A DNA stretch of 64,000 nt from Paramecium octaurelia. Taxonomy: Eukaryota > Ciliophora > Oligohymenophorea > Peniculida > Parameciidae. The notes below the pieces were generated by a model. That model saw only the letters and a program-made list of their open reading frames with translations. It was not told the origin of the DNA and did no database searches. Of this stretch, positions 48,228 to 61,139 are shown piece after piece. Numbering within the stretch: position 1 is the first letter of the stretch; every line of letters starts with the position of its first letter. The stretch covers positions 245,095 to 309,094 of the forward strand of contig CAJJDP010000127.1 in NCBI GenBank assembly GCA_905182995.1, in the 5' to 3' direction. Position numbers and translations under genes: made by a program.

Positions 48228-50964
48228 ATGGGCAACGAACCATCAGCTCCAAATGATAAGATTGATTTCTTAAGACCAGTTCAAAAGAAAGCACCCGAGC
48301 CAACCCAAATCAACAAAGTCTAGTAGAATGAATGGAGAATTGGATTGCAACATCCTCATCTCTTGTAAACTTTGGGTGGCCAACCTGAGGGAGATTAGTA
48401 TCGATACTTTTTCGAATTCTGTTAAATCACTTTAGCATCTCTGCTGTAGGAACGATATGGAACTAAAAAGTACTTTCCTGAAGAAGACTTATAGGCATTG
48501 CTTTTGGGCATAAGCAGTGCTTTGAGTTTCTTGTAAGAGAAGGGACTGTCACATGGAGGTATATTAAACTCATATATCAATTAGACATTTGCACAACAGA
48601 AATATTCTTTGATTCAAACAGTTCAAGTTTCAAAGTTTTGGATTCAAATTTAATAAATGGAAGAGGAGCCTCTATTTAATAATTATTATCAGGAAAATTG
48701 AAATATCTTGCACCTGAAATATTACAAAACCCAACACAACCATTTTCCGAGTCGTAATTGAGTAAAAATGATGTTTGGTGTTTGGGCATGGTCATGTTGG
48801 AAGCAAGCACGCTCAAACAAAATGACAATCTCTATCAAAATGGCTTATAATTTAGATTGATCTCAGATAGAATTAACGAAGTAGCTTAAATTTACAATTT
48901 ACAATATGCTGAGAATATTGCATTAATGCTCAATTTCAACCCAAATGAAAGGTTAGATCCAGTTAATCTATTTAATTATCTACTTGAATAACAAAGAACT
49001 GCAAATGAATAAGATCAGCAGGTTGTTTAACAATAGTAATATTAACAATTGCTTTAACAATAACAATTGTATTAACAATAATTATGTTAACAACAATAAT
49101 AATAATAATAATAATAGTTATTATATTAATAATCCTAGTAGTAGTAGTAACTTACTTATCAATAGGCTTAGTAATCCCAATTATAACAATAACCAATATA
49201 ATATTTACCTTAACAGGTTGAACAATAGAATTATCAATAATAATTAGTTTAACAACCATAATTACAACAAACCCAAGTTCCTCCCTAATACCTTCAGCAA
49301 TAACAATAGTAGACAAACTAGCAACAATAATACAATACTCAATAAGCATAATACGCATAATAATAATAACAATAACAATATGCTTAGACTCAATAACCAA
49401 GACAAAACCACCATCAATCAAGACCATCCTAAGATTTCATGATGACTTAACCTGATATGAATCAAACTATGTAAGGAGGTGTTTCCAGAGAAAGAGTTCC
49501 CACCAAAATTATCAAGAAACTAGTCTATCCTGATGGAAGAGTTGAATATCAAGAGAAATCTCATTCTGCTTCCAGGATGGGTAATTTATTATTCTATTAC
49601 TTTTAGCTTAATAACCCTAATAGTAGAAACCACAACAAATGATTCCCTAACAATAATAACCATAAGCTATGCCACAACAACAATAAATAATGGCATAACA
49701 ATAATAGATGTTGTCTCAATAATAAATGATTTAATAATAGTATGCCTAGCAACCCTAATATAATCCATAGTTTTAATAATAATAATACTAGTAATAGCCT
49801 TAACCTCAATATTAATAGAGGTAGAATGTTCTTGGTAATATTGAAAACTAAATGTAAGTTGTTACTAATGAACAAAACATTACTAGGTTGAAATAAGAAA
49901 TCGAACACTCTAAGACTCTAATTTAATAATATAACTAATAAAAACCATAAGTTCAAGCTGAATCAATAGAGGAGAGAATAAGAAAAGTTATTGCACAATC
50001 ATAAGCTTTAAGAGAAAACTTTGCATGAATTATACCAATATATATATTATAAATTATCAGATAATGCTACCTAAATTAAATCAAAGTTCGTCAGTATAAT
50101 AAGTGAAATCTCAAGAAGATTTCAGTTTGAATGAAGCCAAAAGACGTTAAAAACAACTTGAGTTGGAATAACAAAATGTTGAAAACAGAATCAAATAACT
50201 TGCTAAAGAGAATGAGAAACTGTCCAAAAAAGTATAAATGGCAGAGCAATTGGCTCTAGATGTTTATGCTTCTCGTCTTGCTCAGAAAATTAAAGTAATT
50301 GTTGATTTCTAAAAAAATACTTAGAAAGAACAGAAATTGCAATAATAATCTACTGTTGATCCATTGAAATACCAATAAACATAATATGAAAGAATGAATC
50401 TTAGGAAAATGAAATAAGAAGTAAAAGAAATGAAACATAATGATGCATAATTGATGAGAAAATCGATTAAATACGAATTGATGAGAACTAGTGAAGAGCA
50501 AGCTAAAAAAGCATAAAATAAGAAATTAAGAGCTGCTTTAATCAAGGAAGATGAGAAATTGTCCTAGGCAGTGATTCAGGAAAAATTGTTAGAGAAATAA
50601 TAAAAAGTTAGATTATTATAAGAACTAGAAAAATAAAAGATTCTTATAGAAAATGAAAAATACGAATACTAAATCAAATAATTGGAAGCTAAAGAAATTA
50701 AATTAGTAGAAAAATTACAAGCCACACAACAGAGAGAATAGGATGTTAAATAAAAATTAATGGCAGCAACTAGACTGGCTCCTGAAGAATTTGATAGAAC
50801 CTACTTGGGTAGTTAGTCAATTATTTGTGAAAAAGGGAATCATGTAAGATTATAAATATGAATAGGAAAAAACATAAGAAGAACAAAAGGAACAGTAAGA
50901 GGAACCAAAAAAAAAAGATGAAGATGAAAATAAAGAAGGATAATAAGGAACCTAAACTGATTGA
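48228..50964 (+). CDS. Pseudokinase with polyglutamine linker and coiled coil (~870 aa)
   Basis: ATG 48228 (MGNEP, possible myristoylation) to TGA 50962-50964. Clear introns: 26 nt, 26 nt (49580-49605), 22 nt and 22 nt. One more junction near 49950 is a 19-nt GTTC intron or a 28-bp TA-bounded segment. Residues ~60-270 match the kinase C-lobe (LSHGDICTTEIFF, KVLDSN, YLAPEIL, NDVWCLGMVMLEA). The G-loop and catalytic Lys are missing, HRD is HGD and DFG is LDSN, so it should be inactive. A ~300-residue polyQ region follows, written mostly as TAA/TAG runs, then a long coiled coil. Any scaffold role is inference. Confidence 0.78.
48995..49835 (+). repeat. Polyglutamine-coding CAA/TAA/TAG tract
   Basis: About 840 bp of CAA, TAA and TAG triplets inside the pseudokinase gene, interrupted by a short unique block (49420-49600). 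Under the ciliate code it reads almost pure Gln with Tyr, Pro and Leu. It creates many spurious frames in other phases on both strands. Confidence 0.8.
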
Positions 50965-51982
50965 ATTGATTTATTATACGGATCGTCAGTATATTTTGAA
51001 AGAAAATTTTACTCCCGAAAATAACTTCAGATGTCCTAGATATCTATAATTTTTAAGAAAAACATTTCATAAAATTTACAAATATATCATCATTATATAA
51101 TTCTTCCTCTACAAATAAAAGTTTTTCATTTATAACTAAACCCAAAAATAACTGCAAGAATTTACTTCAATTTTTATTCAAATAAAGCTTAATTTCTAAC
51201 TGAGTAAAATAACTTTAAGTTGTACAGGAGTATATTTTTGATTAAAATTAATTTCATCTGAATAGAGAAAGGAAAATTAGCTCTATTCAAGTTAATACTT
51301 AAGATGAAATTTGATTTAATTACCTTGAATTAATATATTTCTGCAATATTGATCGAATTTATTATTATAAATTAAATGAGCTATTTTTTAGATCTTTTTT
51401 AGAATTATTTAATGATCAAAAATAGGAACTCAAATAACAACTTTAAGTATTATTACTATAATTTGTAATGATGGATAATTAAGTACAAGTTATAAAATAA
51501 AATGACTTAACAAAGAAATCCAATATTACTAATTAATGATAAAAAAATGAATACTAACTTCAATGATTTCGATGAACAAAATTCATTCGTGCAGTATTTT
51601 GATACAGTATTTAGCTTTGTTCATTAATATAATTTCAAATCATAAAATGTGATGATATTACCTTATTAATTTCAACCCTTATTTATCACTTTTATATATT
51701 ACTAAATAATTCATCCGGTTCAAAATCATATTATAAATATATTTAATTGTAACTTGTTGGTCAAATTCTAATCATAAATAAGTTTATACCTATTTACTTA
51801 ATATATTTTTTGAATCCAACATATAATAGATATATTCAGATGAGATAATTCTAAATCTGAATAAATTTTTTTCAATTCAAGTTTTATTTCAAATTTAATA
51901 AACGACTCAGCTTATTAATTGACATCTAATTAAAAAGTTAGATTCTCAAAATAACTAACACTTAGATAAAAATATTTAATAA
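50965..51982. other. 1,018 bp without a supported gene
   Basis: AT-rich spacer between two plus-strand genes. On the minus strand at about 51020-51160 a frame reads LFLGLVINEKLLFVEEELYN and could be a decayed exon, but TGA codons on both sides and a lack of splice sites stop a model. Confidence 0.4.
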
Positions 51983-54900
51983 ATGAATAATTTCTAAGAA
52001 CTAATAATAAAACAGAATTAGAGAATTCGTAAAGAACTCTATCAAAACCTCATTATTGTGGGATAATTTTTTTATACTCTTATATGGATTTTTATAGCTA
52101 TATATATTTTGGGAGAATAAAGAGAGGACTTGCAATTTAAAATATTTTATTATTTTAGTTTACCAACTATTTCACTACAATTCGATATTGAGTAGGTCAT
52201 CATATAAAGCGTAACGATATTATTTTCATTGGCTTTCTTTCTAGCAATATTATTTGGAGGAAATTAGAAATATTCAAAAAGGATTGTTGATTTCCTTTGG
52301 GATGCTTATCCAAATTTATGTTAAATCGTAATCATTCAAAATAGTGGGTATTGTCTACTAACTGATAAAATCAACTTTACATTGGGTGTCTTAAATATTT
52401 TAATGGCAATTGGGAATTCTCAAATAACCAGCCTATATTCATTTTAATAAAATCATACTCAAAAATTAATAAAATCTTATTTTGAAAGGAGCCTACATCC
52501 TCTGTGTTATTCAGTATTGGCATTATTCGCAGGTTTACAATTAAGCAGCTTCTACATATCCTACATATATTTAGGAACATAATTAATTTTCGACCTTTAT
52601 TTTGGAATATTTTATTATGTGAAACCTCACATGCAATATTTAAATATTCAAACTTAAAGATTAGTTGTATTTGGCTCGTTTTTAAGATTCCCAGTGGTGC
52701 TGTTTCTATTTTATTATCAGGGCAATAGCATTTTATTTTTTTCATTATTTTCTCTTCCATTAATGATATAGATACATCTAATACTGTGGGACAACAGATT
52801 TATGAACCTAATACATAGAACGAGTAAGTTTTTCTAATACATATGTGTTGATAAGTTTAGTGGGAGGGACAATCAGATCGAATGTTATATAGCATATTAT
52901 TTTGAAATTATTGATTATAAGAAGCCGTTTAACCGGGTTTTGATGCTGAGCATTTTTTGTAATCATATGAACATGTGTTAAAATCTCAAATGCTTTTGCT
53001 AAAATAGAAACTTTCACGAAAGAGTTAAAATAACAACCCAACTGACAATAGATGTAAAGGATATTCAATAGCAAATAAATTATGCAGTTGCAGAACAAGA
53101 TATTTAAATGAGCTTTAAGGAGTTGATGTTGCTCTTCCTAGACAATTATATCAAGAATGTCAGATATACAACCCTGGGAGAGGCTTTGATTTTAAAGTTA
53201 AGCTTATATGAAATTTAAAGCTTCTAGCAGAGACTATTCTTAACAAAACTTAGGTTTTAATATCTAAAAATATATTATCATAAATTTCACCCTCAATTTT
53301 TAGAGAGATGGGCTACTTGTACATAGGTTACTGAAAAATTATAACTTTACATAGGGGAGAGCAATAAATTGAATTTTAATCTTTCCAAGTCACTGAAATA
53401 TTTTCATTTGCTAGATTAAATACAAATAAATATATTTAGAGTTATAGAAGACAAAATACGTATATTGGAACTGTTGAAAAGGAACTATCAAAATGCAGTT
53501 CCTTTTCTTTTACATTAATCTACACAAAAATATTTTAATTAATGTGATGAACTCGAATAGTTAATAAAACAATTAATTGAGCTTAACGGAATTTCATTTG
53601 AAGTCAGAGGATTACAAGATGAATTTTATTCACAAATAAAGGTAGATTATGCTCATAAGAATATCCATAAAAAGTCAACTATTCCTTTCATAAACTAAAA
53701 TTAAACAGCATTTGTAATCTGCGATTATGAAGGAGACCTTATAATTAAGGATTATTCTAATAATTTTATCTCAATGATTGATGTAAGTTCATAAATAAAG
53801 GGAAGTGCCATTGAGTCAATTGTTCCAGTTACGTTATAATAGTATCATAGAATGGCTATTGCTTAAATGGTCAGTACAGGCCAAACGAAATTGGTTAATA
53901 AGGAATAATACAGTTTAATGGTAAAATCAGAGAAATATATTTTGGAAGTGGATGCCTTACTAAGATTTGATTATAGATAATTAGAGTTATTGAGGTTCAT
54001 TGGATTCATTCAATTGCGGGATAAGGACAGTATTTTAATACTTGCTAACGAGAAAGGCAAGATTGATTCATATTCTAGATCTGCTGGAGTATTACTTAAA
54101 CTAGATGAAATTGATAGCAACCATCTGAATTATTTTTACTTATCTCCTTGTTTATTACAAGAGAAGATGGAATTTGAGTTTGATGGGTTTTTATTAGTTC
54201 CTAAGAGACATTTTAGGTCTGATATTTTGAGCTACATGAAATATTTTTTAGGATCTCCTGATGAATGTATTATATTCTTAGTTAATGGGTAACATCAAAA
54301 GAAATGTTACACTTCAGTTACAATCTAATTTTTGAAAGTGAATTCTTTTTATTAATTAAAGGAATTTGATTTTAAACTGATTGCTTTAGATATCATGATG
54401 AGATAGATTATGATCTTAAAATAAGTCAGTAAATCTCAATATATGATGCCATCAGAATCAGTTCGTAAAATATAAACGTTTAAAAAGACTTTTAAGTTTC
54501 AACAAACTCACACAATTGAATTAACTGAGGAAGAATATAATTTGATTTATGAAGATGATTCAGAAAGGGAAATCTAAGTTTAAAATAAAAATCAGTATAT
54601 TCTTCCTGAATTCATCCCATCTTTAGATTCCATAAGAACCCAAAATGAAAAATTGCTTCTCACTTTTGAGTAGTGTCGAGACTACCAATATAATTTAAGT
54701 AAAGATAAATCTTTTGAATAATAATAAAAACTTGATACTTTGGAAGGATCCAAATCAGAGCAAGAAACATTAAGCAATCAAAAGAGGAATACTCATAAAT
54801 TAATAGAAATTGAATTGAATGCTGCAGAAGATCAAAATATCGAAGAATAATTATAAATTATATTAGCTACTGTCAAAACTAGATAAACACGTAAAGAATT

Positions 54901-56548
54901 TCTGGAAATGAAAAATCAGATGAAAAATAAGCATAAAACTAGTACTTGGTATGGAAGTGGAAATCAATAAACTTAAAAAAAACTTGTTAGAAGCATAGTT
55001 CAATAATTCTAAAATTCTTCCTTGAATTCATTAATTTATATTAAAATAGCATCATGCTTTTTAGTTTTAATAAACGTTGGATTTATTCTTGGATTCGTAA
55101 TCAATAGTATAATCAACATAGCTGGAATATAAATGGATTCAAACAATCAAACTTATCCTCTCATATTATTTCAAGATATCAATTTGGTATTATTAGGTAT
55201 TCAACTTGATGATTGGAATTAATCTTATTATGAGATAGCACAATCTTTTAGAATCTTAGGAGCTGAATAATACTAAAATTTAAGTATTTATGTTAACGAT
55301 GTTGAATTGGACTATCACACATTTCTGTAAGAACTTGATAAATAAACCATTATAGTTTAAGAAAATGGACTTCCAATTACCTATTTTACAAAATACTTTC
55401 TAAAAAATTATATGGTTGAAAAACTTAGAACAATTGAAGAAGCTGCATCTGTTCCTGTGTTTGGAGAGGAAAGTCAATTTCTATTTGATAATTATCCTGA
55501 ATTAGCAAATCAATTATGGAATTTGAAAAATAAAACTACAAGAGATGTAGTTGAACGAATAGATGAATTAAATTTAATGTCATAACTATTGCTGATCCTC
55601 TCGATCATATGTAATCTAATAGCAATACTAATCTATATAGCATTTCTAATTAGTGTTATTTAGTGGAGGAATTAGCTATATACAACATTATTCCTATTTA
55701 ACAATGTTTAAACGTTGATTACTTAATTATCAGATTCAATAAATCGTTAGTTCCTCTAAGTTTCAGGGACAAGAGGAGATGATGAAGAAAAAAATAAGAA
55801 AATTAAGTTAATATGGTAGATTTATGGAATTCTAACTTTTTTTCTTCTATTGATCATCTCTTTAGGTGTGTACATACCACTGTTCCTGTATATTGATTCT
55901 GTCAATTTATAATCTATCGATGTTAATTAACTTCAAACTGAACTCGCCATGATGCAATTGAAATAATCTGCTATTCTCACTTGGTATGCTATCAACCAAA
56001 CCGAAAACAAGTATAATACTAATTTAGTCCATAACACTTCTATTATTCAATATGTGATTGACTAATGTACCCCCTCTGAATAATTTGTTCTATACGATCT
56101 TCCTTTTGATAGTAAATATGATTATTTTCCAGAAATTCAGCAGTATTCAACAATCTCGCTATGCAATTGTTCTTTATTACAAAATCAATTAAAGAATGGA
56201 TATTATGGATTTTAATCTTATGTCTCTTAACATTTATTAGATTAAGAATAATTTGATGAAATCATGGATGCCTATAAAATTGTATTTGAATATCAAATCA
56301 AAAAAAAAACAGAATTTGACGATTACATGCAAGTTAGATTAAAAAATACTTAATTAACCTTATAAATCATCTTGGAGATAAGTGTGATAATTATCATTCT
56401 AATTTAAACATTGATTCTAATTTTAATCCATGGATAAATTATTAAAATAATTTAATCTGCTAAAACTATTATATACTTATTTCCTCCTTAAATTTTAGCA
56501 AACAACAAATATACTTTATAAGTATTAATCTAAAGTAGCAATTAATGA
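51983..56548 (+). CDS. Intronless tmcB-like membrane PAS protein (1,521 aa)
   Basis: One uninterrupted frame of 1,522 codons, ATG 51983 to TGA 56546-56548. Six to eight membrane spans occupy the N-terminal 350 residues (NLIIVGQFFYTLIWIFIAIY, then SVTILFSLAFFLAILFGG). A PAS-like region lies near 580-700 (AFVICDYEGDLIIKDYSNNF, IDVSSQIKGSAIESIVP). Further spans flank large loops (ASCFLVLINVGFILGFVI, LLILSIICNLIAILIYIAF, LTFFLLLIISLGVYIPLFL). The layout follows the tmcB-like gene at 40615-45535, which has three introns, but the sequences are only distantly alike. A sensory or signalling role is inferred from the family. The absence of any intron over 4.5 kb stands out. Confidence 0.8.
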
Positions 56549-57043
56549 TATAGTATTATTTTTATTTATTATTTATTTATCAATCTCTAAATTATATTAT
56601 AAATTCAAGATTTCCTCATCCTTAAATTCAAAGAATATCATCCAAAAAGAATAAGAATATAACTTTAATTCATATTTATCTTTTGTTTTTATCTTTCTAA
56701 TTTCAAAAAAGATCTACTTCTTAAAAAGTTCTAACAGAAGAATCAATAATTAATCATTTTTTAAATCTGAAGTTTATGAACAATATTCTGCATGAACATT
56801 AATTATCAGAATAAATGAATTATTATCTGTGAATTAATATCGCCCAAGGCATATATGTAAATCAATCTATAATATCTTTATTATATACAATCATTAGATG
56901 AATAAGTAAATATTAAATACAACTTAAACTTTATCTTCTAAATACAAAATTTTTAGTTTGAGCTCATTAAATTTATCAGATGCAGTGGTTAGAGACCTAT
57001 CAATATTATTATAATTTCTGTTTTTAATTATTAAATAAATCTC
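56549..57043. other. Intergenic (495 bp)
   Basis: AT-rich spacer between two plus-strand genes, no gene seen. Confidence 0.5.
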
Positions 57044-57667
57044 ATGATGAGAAATGGACTTGAATAGATTTGTAATTAGGCTACTAGTTTTTGGAAATCA
57101 CAACTCTTTCTATAATCAAAACATGTTGAAGAGGCCTCTACGAATATTGGTTCAAATATCCTTGTGTATGACTCAATATTTGAAGTATCAGCTAAAAAAA
57201 CTGAAGATTTTCTCTTTCCAGAAGCACAAAAATAAAACTAGATTAACGAAAAATGCGAAGAAGAATTTGTTTACCCTGAAATACAAAACTCTTAATAACT
57301 TTAACTTGAGGAGAATAGTCAAGAGGAGAATAGTCAAGAGGAGAAGGATAGTTTTTCTTGTGCTGAGAGTTAAAATAGGAAAAAAGAAAAGAAAAAATCA
57401 AGAACTCGATCAAAAAAATCAAGTAAACATTTATTTAAATTATAAGCTAAATAAAGACTAACTATAAGTCAAGAAGCCTTCATTTTGGAGCAAACTAGAA
57501 AGGGAACTAATCCTGCAGATATTGCTCTATAAATCCCCAGTGCAGCATTCAATTAAATTAAGAATCGCTTGATGAAAAAACTAAAATATTTGAGTTAAAA
57601 TAACGAATTTTCATGCTAAAATATTGCTGATCTGATTGAGAGGATATAAATACTATAACAGTAATGA
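57044..57667 (+). CDS. Basic, possibly Myb/SANT-like small protein (207 aa)
   Basis: Single exon, tandem ATGs at 57044 and 57047, TGA 57665-57667. The centre is acidic and repetitive: EENSQ occurs twice, from an exact 15-bp tandem repeat at about 57310-57342. A Lys/Arg/Ser-rich block follows (KKEKKKSRTRSKKSSK), a good nuclear localisation signal. Then comes a helical segment, FILEQTRKGTNPADIALQIP and FNQIKNRLMKKLKYL, whose spacing resembles a Myb/SANT or homeodomain-like helix-turn-helix. DNA binding is a guess. The longer frame at 57054-57461 in another phase is a shadow. Confidence 0.6.
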
Positions 57668-58380
57668 AAATAATTAAAGTTAGAGAGGAAGACATAGATA
57701 ACACTACGAAAATAGAAGAGTTAAGATAGCATATCCAAACAATTGAGAACCACTTGAATTCAACAAAGAAGCTGATCTTATAAAAATATATGATTTTATA
57801 TCAACAAGAGCAATGAAGAGATTTACTTTATTCAAAATCATCAATAAAATTGAATTTGAGTATTATTCAAATCTCATACTATAATTAGTTTAAAAATACA
57901 AAATAATTCATAAATAAAATAATATAAAATTATTGCAATTATATTATTTATGTTAGAGTTTTTCAAAAGCAATAATTATAAGAAAAAACTAATTTTGCTT
58001 TATTTATCTATTTAAAATAATAATGGAATGATGATAATTCACGTAATTTAATAAAAGAACAGTTTGATTAAAGATATAACTAATATTCATTCTTGAAAAA
58101 TGGATAAAATTAAGAATAAAAATATTTATAGATTCTTCAATATGTAACATCGAGAAATATATGAAATTAAAAAATAAATTATAAGTTCGGTGCCCAACTA
58201 GAAAATAGGAATCAAAGATCCTTTTGAAAGTACTCAATTGACTAAATACTTATATTTCGACCTTACAAGAAATCCTATTTTCGATGAAGCCCTTTATGAA
58301 ATTAATGAAGCTTAGAGGCTAAATCACTCTAAAAAAACAAATACTTTTTGATAGGTGAGTTCTCGGTAAAAAAAGATTAA
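57668..58380. other. No supported gene (713 bp)
   Basis: AT-rich, Lys/Asn/Ile-coding in all frames. A 77-codon minus frame at 58004-58237 is hydrophobic and has no context. Nothing recognised. Confidence 0.45.
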
Positions 58381-59260
58381 TTGTAATAAGTATAAGACGG
58401 ATACAGAGAGTTATTAAACTCAATCCTCGAATAGCAGATGCTTATTTTAACAGATGCATTTTAGCACTTATTTTTAGGAAAAGAAAATTTAAAATTTCAC
58501 ACTTAATCAACTACATCGAAAGTTTACTGAGTGTGTTTATCTAAATGGTATATTATTTGCAAAAATAGCCAATTTATGAAAAATAGAAAGCTTATAAGAA
58601 GCAGCTTTAACAAAGCATGAGGATGGTGTATTCGAATGAAATTAGACAGTAGAAATAAGGTCTACTTCCACTGACGCTTTTTTAAAAGAACAGAATTGTT
58701 GTTAGGTATGAATAGGAATTCAGACGTTTTGGAAAATTACAATAAATCAGTGAAGTTGATCCTACAAGAGCTTAATCTTATGAACAAAGAGGTATTTTAT
58801 TATCTTTAGGAAAGGTAACATTATACAATAAATGGAGATTTATGAAGAGGTGTTTTTAAATTTCAATGAAGTAATTCAATTAAATTCAAATTTTGCTAAT
58901 AATTATGAGAATAGAGGTCATAAATTATTCTATCCAAAGGTTTGTTATTTAAGTTTTCAAAGCTTACAAGAATAGACCTTTTTCAGCCAATTTGCTTCAA
59001 AAAAATTAATTAAAATGGTAAAGCCTTAAGTGACTACACTAAAATCTTAGAATTAAACTCAAAATATGTTTATATTTAAAGAGGTAAAATTCATTTAAAT
59101 AGAGCTAATTGCTATAATTATAAGCTGAATAAAATTACATAAAAGTAATTAAATTAATTTCGACCAAATCGAGAATTATTGCAAACGAGGTTAGGAATTA
59201 TTAATATGAAAGCTAATCTGTGTAAATAGTTAGGCTAGATGATTTAGTAAATGAAAGATT
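58380..59260 (+). pseudogene. Decayed TPR-repeat gene
   Basis: Plus-strand fragments of tetratricopeptide repeats lie in different phases: VIKLNPRIADAYFNR (58410-58470), EVDPTRAQSYEQR (58740-58790), FNEVIQLNSNFANNYENRG (58862-58920) and SDYTKILELNSKY (59030-59070). Each matches the end of one TPR and the start of the next. The pieces are separated by TGA codons and shifts that short introns only partly explain, and the spacing is longer than 102 nt. It is best read as an eroded relative of the B-box/TPR gene at the right end of the window. Some intron-like stretches remain at TPR boundaries (for example near 58790-58815). Confidence 0.55.
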
Positions 59261-59291
59261 ATTATAAACTTTTGAAGATTAATCCAAAAAT

Positions 59292-59693
59292 TCAAATTGT
59301 TATTGAAATAAAGGGATTGATTTTCTTTATGGAGGCCATCAAAGAATTTAAATTATAATATTAATGTTGATATAAATAGCTATGAACGGCCTCTTGGGAT
59401 AACAAAATTCATACTTGTAGGACAATAGTGTTTGAATATTTCTCTGTGATTGAAGAGTTCGTAATACAATGGACATATCATCCTTTCTTCGAAGGATAAT
59501 CCTACCATTCTTTCATATTTATCAAAGATAACATCTTCTATCTGAATATGATCTTTGACTAGCCCTTCTATTTACTAAAGTCGCCATTTTCCATTTCAGT
59601 AAATTTAAATCTTCTTATATTTCCATCTTAATTTTCATCATCAAAGTCACTCTACTAATCACAATGCCTTGCTAGTCTTATGCTAAAACACAT
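59292..59693 (-). CDS. Possible small unknown gene (120 aa)
   Basis: ATG 59691-59693; a 17-nt and a 22-nt intron give 120 codons to TGA 59292-59294. The spliced middle reads well: KDHIQIEDVIFDKYERMVGL and SFEERMICPLYYELFNHREI. The 17-nt intron would be the shortest in the window, and the 3' part partly overlaps the antisense of the TPR remnant, so the end is uncertain. No recognised domain. Confidence 0.4.
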
Positions 59694-59864
59694 AAGCTAA
59701 CTTTAAATTTTATATATTTTTATTGATTTTAAATAAATTAAAATTTTAAGAATTTCTCAGTATTTCTTATTTAAATGTATAATTTATTTTTAAATGTCTA
59801 TTGTCTCATACTTAAAGAAATTTGGATGTATGTCTTTTTTATTAATAAAATTATTAATTAAGAA

Positions 59865-61139
59865 ATGCTTTAAGTACCTTGTTATAAACACGAAGGATAA
59901 TATTTATTGTTTTTTCTACCAGAATAAGAGATAACTTAATACTTTTGTGATATCTGCCTTCTCTCATTGTAAGAAAATCCAAATTTAGAAAAATTTTAAA
60001 AGCTAATTCATATCAATAAAGTAAAATTGAATTTCATTAGGCATTAAAATAACCTGAATATCTAATTACTAAATTGGATATCGACAAATAGTTATATAAT
60101 TATTTTACTGAGTTCAGTAAATAAGATGATTTTGCTTTAATTACCGAACTTAAGGAGATTGAATAAAAGATCCAAGAAATGCATAAAACCTTAGCAAACT
60201 TGTTTTAGGAACTTTAATTATTTATAAAGGCTAGGGAAGATCTGAAATAAAAAATAAGAGATGATTTAAATTAGGTAATTAGTATATATTATCGAGATCG
60301 TTAAAATTGACCAATTGAAGGAAATAATAATAAGTTTGAATTAGTTAGGCGATACTGTCAATCCATAAGCTATTGAAATGAGTGAGTAGAACTTACATTA
60401 ATATATAAAAAATTTAATTTAAAATAATGGAGCCTATTTAAATGAGAAACTTTTTATTGCTTTGGATTAAAAGTAAAATCTTAAAAATTTGAAGATTGAG
60501 AGATTTTCAGAATTTCAAAAATTTACTGAATTATATCATCAAATTTCAGATTAACATTTTAGATTAAATAAATTGGTATCACTAAATCTTGAAACCAAAA
60601 TAAATTGTAAACTACTAAAATAATAATTTTTCTAAAAAATACAAGATACCATTTAGAGCAAAACAGCTAAAAAATTATTATAGGCTTAACTGATTTTTTC
60701 AGGAACAAAAGAAAATTTAAATGGAAATTTATTTTTAACAAAAGTAATTGGTAAAAGCAATTTGTTATTTGTTTTTAAATCCAGCAGTTAGAATATATTT
60801 GGAGCTTATACTCCTTGCAAATGGATTAAGATAGATTCTAACTATTAATATATTCAAGATGATTAATGCTCTTCCTTTATATTTTCATAAACCTAAGATT
60901 AAATTTATCCTTTGAAATAAGATTAAAAGTAATATGCCCTCTGCTGTCATTCAGGCTATCCAATAGCCTTTGGAGGTGGTCATGATATATCAATCAATTC
61001 TGATTTTTAAACTGGCTATTCCAAACTAGGATTTTCCTACAAATGGGACCAATATTAAGATGCCTCAAGCACTCATTTGTTTGGCTAAGATCAACCTAAA
61101 ATTCAGGAATGTGAAGTCTTCGAAATAAAATTTATTTGA
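59865..61139 (+). CDS. Zinc-finger/coiled-coil/TLDc domain protein (410 aa)
   Basis: ATG 59865, introns of 20 nt (60029-60048) and 22 nt (60276-60297), TGA 61137-61139. Residues 5-33 hold a small Cys/His cluster (CYKHEG, FCDIC) like a shortened B-box finger. A coiled coil spans ~60-230. A TLDc domain starts near 260: LLFVFKSSSQNIFGAYTPCK, IFSQTQDQIYPLK, ALCCHSGYPIAFGGGHDISI, CEVFEIKFI at the end. The GGGHDI and EVFEI motifs are typical. TLDc proteins in animals modulate V-ATPase and oxidative-stress responses. Ciliates have many B-box/TLDc fusions, and the role here is unknown. Confidence 0.85.

Noticed and set aside
49152-49908. Leu/Ile/Val-rich frames on both strands
   Set aside because: Other-phase and antisense readings of the polyglutamine triplet tract.
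57054-57461. 135-codon basic frame
   Set aside because: A different phase of the same DNA gives a balanced 207-residue protein with a proper start and stop; this one is a shadow.
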